Shown: one piece after another, positions 1 to 4,884 of the stretch
Position numbering within the stretch: position 1 is the stretch's first letter
Layout: each line of letters starts with the position of its first letter
Assembly: GCA_964654355.1 (NCBI GenBank)
Contig: CAZZIQ010000070.1
Span: 1 to 5,168 of the forward strand
Direction: 5' to 3'
Origin: CAZZIQ01 sp964654355
GTDB lineage: Bacteria > Pseudomonadota > Gammaproteobacteria > GCF-002020875
DNA: 5,168 nucleotides
Program-made: the position numbers and the translations under genes
Notes under the pieces: model-generated
Told to the model about the DNA's origin: nothing
The model's input: only the letters and a program-made list of their open reading frames with translations
Databases searched by the model: none

Positions 1-29
1 TTGATCAGATCCAGAACTTTCTTGGACAT
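1..29 (-). CDS. glnA: Glutamine synthetase, N-terminal fragment (partial, runs off window)
   Basis: Only the first nine complete codons are in the window, reading MSKKVLDLI and then the first two bases of a codon starting AA. The pattern MS-x-x-VL-x-LI resembles the start of type I glutamine synthetases, which make glutamine from glutamate, ammonia and ATP in the cytoplasm. The peptide alone is too short to prove identity. The call rests mainly on the upstream region, which has a sigma-54 promoter and NtrC-type sites in the arrangement known for enterobacterial glnA. The start codon is supported by GAGGAG six bases upstream. The gene lies downstream of the TusA-like and PP-loop genes on the same strand but is separated from them by about 330 bases holding its own control elements. 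Another NtrC-controlled nitrogen gene remains possible. Confidence 0.72.
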
Positions 30-35
30 CAGTCA

Positions 36-41
36 CTCCTC
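36..41 (-). promoter_or_regulatory. Ribosome binding site of the putative glnA
   Basis: The minus strand reads GAGGAG followed by a six-base spacer and ATG. This strong Shine-Dalgarno match fixes the start codon at position 29 and contrasts with the weak or absent sites in front of the PP-loop gene, glyQ and gmhB. Confidence 0.85.
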
Positions 42-111
42 GTTGAAAAACCGGCACACGACTCGCGGCCGCAAATAAAATTCAAAACAGGAAGCGCAGA
101 CCGCTGCCTGC

Positions 112-126
112 GCACCAAAACACTGC
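112..126 (-). promoter_or_regulatory. Possible third, weaker NtrC site in the glnA leader
   Basis: The minus strand reads GCAGTGTTTTGGTGC. This differs from the NtrC pattern GCAC-N5-TGGTGC at one position (G for C in the left half). It is in the same orientation as the two upstream sites but lies about 40-50 bases downstream of the start point inferred for the sigma-54 promoter. Enterobacterial glnA has additional weaker NtrC sites between the enhancer and the gene, so this could be a modulating site. A chance match is also possible, since only one half is perfect. Confidence 0.4.
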
Positions 127-173
127 GAGATGGAACCAGCCGCCTCACCCTGAAATCCATTGATGCAATAACC

Positions 174-189
174 ATGCCGAGCTGCCCTA
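174..189 (-). promoter_or_regulatory. Sigma-54 (-24/-12) promoter for glnA
   Basis: Read on the minus strand the sequence is CGGCAT-GGTTA-TTGCA, against the consensus TGGCAC-N5-TTGCW. The invariant GG (188-187) and GC (176-175) are exactly ten bases apart and the -12 block TTGCA is perfect. The -24 block has two mismatches. The start point would fall near position 163, giving a leader of about 130 bases. Sigma-54 promoters need an activator bound upstream, and two well-formed NtrC-type sites lie 150-180 bases upstream of that start. A search by eye of this interval found no other element with correct GG-N10-GC spacing and comparable flanks. Confidence 0.68.
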
Positions 190-226
190 GCTGCCGCAAT
201 TCACACGAAAAACATCCATCTTCGGC

Positions 227-242
227 AAATAAGCGGTTATTT
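227..242. repeat. Short AT-rich palindrome, copy 1
   Basis: AAATAA-GCGG-TTATTT has perfect six-base arms. A related palindrome lies 85 bases away at 312-327, and together they fit AAATAAGYGSTTATTT. This copy lies between the sigma-54 promoter and the NtrC-type sites, where DNA-bending proteins often act at such promoters. No specific binding protein can be named from the sequence. Confidence 0.4.
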
Positions 243-306
243 TCAGCAAAAAGTCGAGAACTGTATTCGCTCTTTTTTGCCGAGCCTGTCCGCAACATGC
301 GCCATT

Positions 307-321
307 GCACCAAATAAGTGC
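307..321 (-). promoter_or_regulatory. NtrC-type enhancer site, proximal
   Basis: The minus strand reads GCACTTATTTGGTGC, an exact match to the NtrC pattern GCAC-N5-TGGTGC. Its centre is 30 bases from that of the second site, close to three helical turns, so dimers on both would lie on the same DNA face. This spacing resembles the paired enhancer of enterobacterial glnA. It lies about 150 bases upstream of the start point inferred for the sigma-54 promoter. The site overlaps the AT palindrome at 312-327. Confidence 0.78.
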
Positions 322-327
322 TTATTT
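312..327. repeat. Short AT-rich palindrome, copy 2, followed by a T run
   Basis: AAATAAG-TG-CTTATTT has perfect seven-base arms and is followed on the plus strand by further T residues. It shares the frame AAATAAGYGSTTATTT with the copy at 227-242. It overlaps the proximal NtrC-type site, so a protein recognising it could compete with NtrC. As a terminator it is unconvincing: the stem is nearly all A-T, the loop is only two bases, and the T run is on the plus strand whereas the neighbouring genes are transcribed on the minus strand. Confidence 0.4.
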
Positions 328-336
328 TTTTTGTCT

Positions 337-351
337 GCACCAACATAGTGC
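337..351 (-). promoter_or_regulatory. NtrC-type enhancer site, distal
   Basis: The minus strand reads GCACTATGTTGGTGC, again an exact match to GCAC-N5-TGGTGC and identical to the proximal site at 12 of 15 positions. It lies only eight bases beyond the stop codon of the TusA-like gene, so the enhancer fills the space immediately downstream of that gene. Two matching sites in one orientation with near-helical spacing make chance occurrence unlikely. Confidence 0.78.
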
Positions 352-359
352 GGGTGTGG

Positions 360-599
360 TTACCCGCTGGCGTTCTCCTCCGCCAAGCGCACTTCCAGTC
401 GCCACTCGCCATGCGCATCCTGCGCACAGCTCAAAATCTCATGTCCATGCATCCGACACCAGGCCGGAACGTCCTGCTGCACCCCGGGGTCCGTCGCAAC
501 AAGGACAACATGCTGGCCAGGCTGCGCCTGGGCAACGGCATCCTGCAAACGAATCACCGGCATCGGGCACAGCAAATGGCGTGCATCAATTTCCAGCAT
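360..599 (-). CDS. TusA/SirA-family sulfur carrier protein
   Basis: This small cytoplasmic protein of 79 residues is close to the usual TusA length of about 80. Near its N-terminus is the family signature LLCPMPVIRL, in which Cys11 of the CPxP motif is the expected persulfide-carrying residue. The segment TDPGVQQDVPAWCRMHGHEIL (about residues 36-56) matches the conserved second half of the fold. TusA proteins accept sulfur from a cysteine desulfurase and pass it on, in E. coli toward tRNA 2-thiouridine synthesis. This copy starts 32 bases after the stop of a PP-loop tRNA-thiolation-type gene on the same strand, so it is probably co-transcribed and may serve that enzyme. The ATG start has only a weak purine-rich stretch (AGAAAG) upstream. 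Because TusA paralogues differ in partner, the symbol tusA is withheld. The family call is secure; the partner is inferred. Confidence 0.9.
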   Translation of the reverse strand: MLEIDARHLLCPMPVIRLQDAVAQAQPGQHVVLVATDPGVQQDVPAWCRMHGHEILSCAQDAHGEWRLEVRLAEENASG

Positions 600-631
600 T
601 GTGGCCGTCTTTCTGCAATCCGCTGCGAACG

Positions 632-1720
632 CTACTGGATATACCAGTGCTTTGGCAATTCATTTTCGGGGAGAGGCGGCACCGACAGCACGCGCACCGC
701 GGTCACTCCAGGCATGCGCAACTCTACCGGGGCCACGGCCAAACCGCGCGCTTTGCCAAAGCGCGCGGTGATCCGCGCCGCAAGTTCAAAATCGTCTTCG
801 CTGAGATCACTTCCATCAATCAAAACCAAGGGGCCCGGATGATCGGGAATCTCAAGGCTCGGAAATTGTTTACGGTAGCCTTGCAAGAAGCGGCTCTCGC
901 CTTCTTCACGCGCGATGATGAGCTTGAAATGTGGCCGCGGGCGAATATGGCGCCCCACCTTGAGCAGCAAAATGTCGTCCAGTTCGTAATCACGTTTATG
1001 CCGCGATTTCCATAAATCACGCAGCTTGACCGTATACGAGGCATCGGTGAGAAAGCAGCAACCACCAGCGGGTGCCGCCCAGTCTTCAAAACCATAGGCC
1101 TTCGCCAAAGCAATCTGCGGTTTACGCGAACGCCCGGTAAAACCATGCAACCGCGTACGATCGACCCAGCCTTCCCGCTCCGGCAAGGTCAGGTCGAGAC
1201 GCTGGGCGCACAGCGGTCGCACTAACCGATCTTCCACGCCCGACTCCACGGCAATCTTCGGCAACGTATCAACGCGCTGCGACATCGGACGCTGGCCCAC
1301 CACCTCACCCGTGATGATGAAATCAAAGCCCTGCTTTACGCGCCAGGCTTCCGCATGCTGCAGCATGAACACTTTGCAATCCCAACAGGGATTGAGGTTC
1401 GCGCCGTAGCCGTGTTTGGGCCGTAACACGATCTCTTTGTACGGCTCGGAGATATCCAGAATATGCAGCTTGATGCCCAGTTGCTCGGCGACCCACAAGG
1501 CGTTGTTGCGCTTCGGTGGGCCCTCTTTTTTACGAATCGCGTGGGTATGGCCCTCAACGCAAAAGCCGGTATAAAAGTTGATCGCCTCAACATGAATGCC
1601 TTGCTCTTGCACCACGCGTACCGCCAACATGGAATCCAGTCCGCCCGAGAGCAGCGCCACCGCTTTTCGTGGCGATGTCGAGACATTGGGGGTCGGTGAT
1701 GGTGACAAAGGCTGGGACAT
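632..1720 (-). CDS. PP-loop ATPase of the tRNA sulfurtransferase (ThiI/TtuI-like) type with C-terminal NFACT-R-like domain
   Basis: The product has 362 residues. After a Ser/Pro-rich leader (1-19) comes the PP-loop SGGLDS (25-30), which binds ATP and adenylates the substrate. The conserved GANLNPCWDCK follows, with Cys112 and Cys115, then TGEVVGQRPMSQ (137-148), GRSRKPQ (196-202) and PAGGCCFLTD with Cys221/Cys222. A CxxC plus a distal cysteine recalls tRNA thiolases that hold an iron-sulfur cluster with three cysteines. From about residue 250, GRHIRPRPHFKLIIARE and the following sequence resemble the NFACT-R RNA-binding domain (DUF814). There is no THUMP or rhodanese domain, unlike gammaproteobacterial ThiI. 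Databases often label such proteins tRNA (5-methylaminomethyl-2-thiouridylate)-methyltransferase, a doubtful name. The frame stays open upstream to 2101, but that part is antisense to glyQ, and ATG 1720 lies just before the conserved domain. No Shine-Dalgarno sequence is evident. A role in tRNA thiolation is inferred; the modified position is unknown. Confidence 0.85.
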   Translation of the reverse strand: MSQPLSPSPTPNVSTSPRKAVALLSGGLDSMLAVRVVQEQGIHVEAINFYTGFCVEGHTHAIRKKEGPPKRNNALWVAEQLGIKLHILDISEPYKEIVLRPKHGYGANLNPCWDCKVFMLQHAEAWRVKQGFDFIITGEVVGQRPMSQRVDTLPKIAVESGVEDRLVRPLCAQRLDLTLPEREGWVDRTRLHGFTGRSRKPQIALAKAYGFEDWAAPAGGCCFLTDASYTVKLRDLWKSRHKRDYELDDILLLKVGRHIRPRPHFKLIIAREEGESRFLQGYRKQFPSLEIPDHPGPLVLIDGSDLSEDDFELAARITARFGKARGLAVAPVELRMPGVTAVRVLSVPPLPENELPKHWYIQ

Positions 1721-1779
1721 GCGAGAAAAGGACAAATGCGCGGACGCGTGATCGAGGGCGTTAGCAGGTGCGTAGTGTA

Positions 1780-1813
1780 GCAGTCCGCTATAATTCCGCG
1801 CTTTGCGGACTGC
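1780..1813. repeat. 9-bp perfect inverted repeat flanking the glyQ -10 box
   Basis: GCAGTCCGC (1780-1788) and GCGGACTGC (1805-1813) are perfect complements separated by 16 bases. The left arm ends exactly where the TATAAT hexamer begins, and the right arm begins just after the expected transcription start. A 34-bp symmetric element over a core promoter is what an operator would look like. An overlapping smaller repeat, TCCGC-GCTTT-GCGGA (1795-1809), uses the same right arm. Because transcription probably begins near 1801, the glyQ mRNA would contain only the right arm, so an RNA hairpin is less likely than a DNA-level role unless transcripts arise further upstream. Confidence 0.6.
1789..1802 (+). 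promoter_or_regulatory. Housekeeping (sigma-70 type) promoter of the glyQ-glyS operon
   Basis: A perfect TATAAT at 1789-1794 is followed by a G/C-rich discriminator, TCCGCGC, and then the likely start near 1801, leaving a leader of about 60 bases before glyQ. No good -35 hexamer lies at 16-18 bases upstream (sequence around 1765-1772 is CAGGTGCG), and there is no TGn extension. G/C-rich discriminators are typical of promoters for translation genes under stringent (ppGpp) control, so growth-rate control is plausible but inferred. The perfect -10, its position and its orientation support the call; the missing -35 lowers certainty. Confidence 0.65.
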
Positions 1814-1860
1814 CCCTCGCGTAAGCAAAGTGGCGCGCCTCACTGCAACCGGACTCTTCG

Positions 1861-2793
1861 ATGTCGTCCTCACCCTCTTCAGCGTCTTCACCTGCGACCT
1901 CTTTCCAAGGCCTGATTCTTGCCCTGCAAAACTACTGGGCCGAGCAGGGCTGCGCGGTGCTGCAGCCCTATGACATGGAGGTGGGCGCGGGGACCTTTCA
2001 CCCGGCAACCTTCTTGCGTGCGATTGGCCCGGAGCCTTGGAGTGCCGCGTATGTGCAGCCCTCGCGCCGCCCGACCGATGGACGCTATGGCGAAAACCCA
2101 AATCGTTTGCAGCATTACTACCAATTCCAAGTCCTGATCAAGCCCTCACCGCCCAACATTCAAGAGCTATACCTCAACTCACTGCGCATGCTCGGCATTG
2201 ATCCCGAAGTACATGACATTCGTTTTGTCGAAGACAACTGGGAATCACCCACCCTTGGCGCTTGGGGACTGGGCTGGGAAGTGTGGTTGAACGGAATGGA
2301 AGTCACCCAGTTCACCTATTTCCAACAAGTCGGCGGTCTCGACTGCCGGCCGGTCAGCGGCGAGATCACCTATGGTCTCGAACGGATCGCCATGTATCTG
2401 CAGGGCGTAGCAAGCGTATTTGATCTGGTATGGACCGATGGCCCGCTCGGCCGCATCACCTATGGCGATGTGTTTCACCAGAACGAAGTGGAAATGTCGG
2501 CGTACAACTTTGAACACGCGCCGGTTGCCGAACTCTTTCATCAGTTCGATCAATGCGAGGCCAATGGTGCCGCATTAATTGAAGCCGGCTTGCCGTTGCC
2601 GGCCTACGAACAAATGCTGAAGTCTTCACACTTGTTCAATCTGCTGGATGCGCGCAGTGCGATTTCCGTTACTGAACGCGCACGCTTCATTGGTCGTGTA
2701 CGCACTCAAGCGCGAGCCGTGGCCGAAGCCTATTACGCAGCACGCGAGGCGCTCGGCTTCCCGATGTTGAAAGACAAAGGAGCGGCAGCATGA
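1861..2793 (+). CDS. glyQ: Glycyl-tRNA synthetase alpha subunit
   Basis: The 310-residue product is the catalytic-core subunit of the bacterial alpha2beta2 glycyl-tRNA synthetase, a class II enzyme that activates glycine with ATP and charges tRNA-Gly. It aligns by eye with E. coli GlyQ (303 residues) almost throughout. Clear landmarks are FQGLILALQNYW (15-26), QPYDMEVGAGTFHP (35-48), QPSRRPTDGRYGENPNR (66-82), the long conserved stretch around WGLGWEVWLNGMEVTQFTYF, and the class II motif GEITYGLER (167-175). The C-terminus ends in the usual AVAEAYYAAREALGFPM. The first 14 residues are Ser/Ala/Pro-rich and not conserved, making the protein slightly longer than usual. No better start precedes the conserved region. 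No Shine-Dalgarno sequence is evident before the ATG. The gene overlaps glyS by four bases, as expected for subunits made in fixed ratio. Confidence 0.98.
   Translation: MSSSPSSASSPATSFQGLILALQNYWAEQGCAVLQPYDMEVGAGTFHPATFLRAIGPEPWSAAYVQPSRRPTDGRYGENPNRLQHYYQFQVLIKPSPPNIQELYLNSLRMLGIDPEVHDIRFVEDNWESPTLGAWGLGWEVWLNGMEVTQFTYFQQVGGLDCRPVSGEITYGLERIAMYLQGVASVFDLVWTDGPLGRITYGDVFHQNEVEMSAYNFEHAPVAELFHQFDQCEANGAALIEAGLPLPAYEQMLKSSHLFNLLDARSAISVTERARFIGRVRTQARAVAEAYYAAREALGFPMLKDKGAAA
2777..2782 (+). promoter_or_regulatory. Ribosome binding site of glyS inside the end of glyQ
   Basis: AAGGAG lies seven bases before the glyS ATG, within the last codons of glyQ. Together with the ATGA overlap at 2790-2793 it indicates translational coupling of the two synthetase subunits and fixes the glyS start. 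Confidence 0.85.
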
Positions 2794-4856
2794 GTCACGC
2801 TGACCTCCTGTTTGAATTGGGCACGGAAGAACTGCCACCAGGCGCCTTGACCAAGCTTTCCGCCGCTTTGGAAGGCGAAGTTTTGCAACGCCTCGACCAA
2901 GCCGGCATCCGACATGGGGAAGCAACATGCTATGCCGCCCCACGCCGTCTTGCACTGTGGGTTCGTGATGTCGCACTGACCCAGCCCGACCGCAACGAAG
3001 AGCGTCGTGGCCCAGCCCTACAAGCGGCCTATGATCAAGACGACAAGCCGACCAAAGCGTTAGAAGGTTTTGCACGCTCCTGTGGAGTGACCCCCGACCA
3101 GTTACAGCAACAAGAAACCGACAAGGGTACATGGTTGGTGTTCCGACAAGAAGTTGCTGGCCAAGCGACCGCGACACTGCTGCCCGAAATCTTGCAACAA
3201 GCGATTCATGCATTGCCAATTCCAAAGCGCATGCGTTGGGGTGCATCCGAAGAAGCCTTCCTTCGTCCTGTTCATTGGATGGTTCTGCTGCTGGGTGAAC
3301 AGGTTGTACCGATGACCTTGTTTGGTATTCAAACCGGACAAGAGAGTCGCGGTCATCGTTTCCACGCGCCGAATCCGATCCAGATCACGTCTGCTGCAAG
3401 CTATGCGGAAACGCTCGAGGTGCAAGGCAAGGTCGTTGCCGATCTCGCGCGTCGTCGTGAAATGATTCGCGAACAAATCACCGCGCTCGGCAGTTCGCTG
3501 GGCGGGACCACCGCCATTGATGCCGATCTGCTCGACGAAGTGACTGCGCTGGTGGAATGGCCAATTGCACTAGCCGGCAAGTTTGAGGCGCGTTTCCTTG
3601 AGGTCCCGCAAGAAGCCTTGATTGCTTCGATGCAGGATCACCAAAAGTTCTTCCCGGTATTGAATGCCGAAGGCCGCTTGCTGCCGGTGTTCATCACCGT
3701 CAGCAACCTGGAAAGCCGAGATCCACAAAAGGTCATCGAAGGCAATGAGCGCGTAATTCGTCCGCGCTTATCCGATGCGGCGTTCTTTTGGGAGCAAGAC
3801 CGTAAACAACCGCTGGATGCACGACGCGAACGCCTTGCCAGTGTGGTCTATCAAACTCAACTCGGTAGCGTGCTGGACAAGAGCGATCGAGTCACCGCAC
3901 TCGCGGCGCATATCGCAAAACAGCTCGGCAGCGACGTCGCGCATGCGCAACGTGCCGGTGAGTTATGCAAATGTGATTTGCTCAGTGCGATGGTGTTTGA
4001 GTTTCCAGAGCTGCAAGGCTTGATGGGGCGCTATTACGCGCAGGCCGATGGTGAAGCCGAGGCTGTTGCAATCGCGTTAGAAGAACAATACATGCCGCAA
4101 GCCGCCGGTGATGATTTGCCTGCAAGCGCAACCGGTCAAGCCTTGGCCCTAGCCGAACGTCTGGACACGCTGGTTGGCTTGTTCGGCATTGGCCAACCGC
4201 CAACCGGAGACAAGGATCCCTTTGCCTTGCGCCGCGCCGCGCTCGGTGTGTTGCGCATTGTGATTGAGCGCCGTTTGCCGCTCGATTTGGCTGCCCTGAT
4301 CGAACAGGCTCAAAACGGCTATCCAGCCCGCATGTTGAACGAAGATGTGCGCGAACCCGTATTGGACTTCATGTTGTCGCGTTTACGCGCGTATTACAGC
4401 GAAGCCGGTTTGCCACTCAATGCATTCGAGGCTGTGCTCGCCTGTCGCCCGACTCAACCGCTCGACTTTGACCAACGCCTGCGTGCCGTTGCCGCATTCG
4501 CGGGGCGTGCAGAGGCCGATTCGCTGGCTGCTGCAAACAAGCGCACATCCAATTTGCTGAAGAAAGTAAATGAAACCCTGCCCCGTGTGGTGGACCCGGC
4601 AGTGCTCAGCGCGCCTGCCGAACAGGCTTTACTTCAAGCAACTGAAGCACTGGAAGACGAGGTGCGCGCTGCCAGTGCTGCCGCGGATTATCCGCGCGCG
4701 CTTGAGGCTTTGGCGCGGCTACGCGAACCCGTCGACCGCTTCTTTGATGAAGTCATGGTGATGAGTGACGACGCCACCGAACGCGGCAATCGTCTCGCAT
4801 TATTGCAACGCTTACGCCAATTATTCTTGCACGTGGCCGATGTTTCTTTACTGTGA
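2790..4856 (+). CDS. glyS: Glycyl-tRNA synthetase beta subunit
   Basis: The product is 688 residues, against 689 for E. coli GlyS, and is similar along its whole length. It is the tRNA-binding subunit of alpha2beta2 glycyl-tRNA synthetase and works with GlyQ in the cytoplasm. Conserved segments in order: the N-terminal LLFELGTEELPPGAL (6-20), AAPRRLALWV, PIPKRMRWG with the downstream FLRPVHW, VTALVEWP, the HD-like region around GELCKCDLLSAMVFEFPELQG (about 390-410), GDKDPFALRRAALGVLRI (from about 473), and the C-terminal anticodon-binding region with AANKRTSN (about 581-588) and the ending VADVSLL. No frameshift or truncation is apparent. The start overlaps the glyQ stop as ATGA and has a good ribosome binding site. 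gmhB follows after 27 bases with no terminator, so the operon probably continues. Confidence 0.98.
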   Translation: MSHADLLFELGTEELPPGALTKLSAALEGEVLQRLDQAGIRHGEATCYAAPRRLALWVRDVALTQPDRNEERRGPALQAAYDQDDKPTKALEGFARSCGVTPDQLQQQETDKGTWLVFRQEVAGQATATLLPEILQQAIHALPIPKRMRWGASEEAFLRPVHWMVLLLGEQVVPMTLFGIQTGQESRGHRFHAPNPIQITSAASYAETLEVQGKVVADLARRREMIREQITALGSSLGGTTAIDADLLDEVTALVEWPIALAGKFEARFLEVPQEALIASMQDHQKFFPVLNAEGRLLPVFITVSNLESRDPQKVIEGNERVIRPRLSDAAFFWEQDRKQPLDARRERLASVVYQTQLGSVLDKSDRVTALAAHIAKQLGSDVAHAQRAGELCKCDLLSAMVFEFPELQGLMGRYYAQADGEAEAVAIALEEQYMPQAAGDDLPASATGQALALAERLDTLVGLFGIGQPPTGDKDPFALRRAALGVLRIVIERRLPLDLAALIEQAQNGYPARMLNEDVREPVLDFMLSRLRAYYSEAGLPLNAFEAVLACRPTQPLDFDQRLRAVAAFAGRAEADSLAAANKRTSNLLKKVNETLPRVVDPAVLSAPAEQALLQATEALEDEVRAASAAADYPRALEALARLREPVDRFFDEVMVMSDDATERGNRLALLQRLRQLFLHVADVSLL

Positions 4857-4870
4857 CCGCCAAAATAAAG

Positions 4871-4884
4871 TAAGTATTCACTTA
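4871..4884 (+). repeat. Short inverted repeat reaching into the gmhB start codon
   Basis: TAAGT-ATTC-ACTTA has perfect five-base arms, and the second arm ends on the first base of the gmhB ATG. It sits where a Shine-Dalgarno sequence would be expected, and none is seen. The stem is A/U-rich and weak, so a regulatory role is speculative and chance is a reasonable explanation. Confidence 0.25.

Noticed and set aside
312..334. Palindrome plus T run as an intrinsic terminator for the minus-strand operon
   Set aside because: The T run follows the stem on the plus strand only, while the adjacent genes are on the minus strand. The stem is almost entirely A-T with a two-base loop.
305..1015. Long open frames on the plus strand (305-1015 and 318-842) opposite the TusA-like and PP-loop genes
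   Set aside because: Their translations show no recognisable family or domain, and they lie antisense to two genes with clear conserved motifs. They are by-products of G/C-rich codon use.
1774..1779. TACACT on the minus strand as -10 box for the PP-loop gene
   Set aside because: It resembles a -10 hexamer, but at 17 bases upstream the minus strand reads AGCGCG, which is no -35. A promoter must lie somewhere in 1721-1860, but it cannot be fixed by eye.
1801..1860. T-box or glycine riboswitch in the glyQ leader
   Set aside because: The probable leader is only about 60 bases, with no T-box sequence, no aptamer-like conserved pairing and no terminator hairpin.
1721..2101. 127-codon upstream extension of the PP-loop gene to the ATG at 2101
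   Set aside because: The extension is low-complexity and Arg/Pro/Ser-rich, without family resemblance. It is antisense to the conserved start of glyQ and would cover the glyQ promoter. ATG 1720 sits 24 residues before the PP-loop, a normal distance.
2626..3246. 206-codon minus-strand frame across the glyQ/glyS junction
   Set aside because: It lies wholly opposite two highly conserved synthetase genes and its translation has no recognisable motif.
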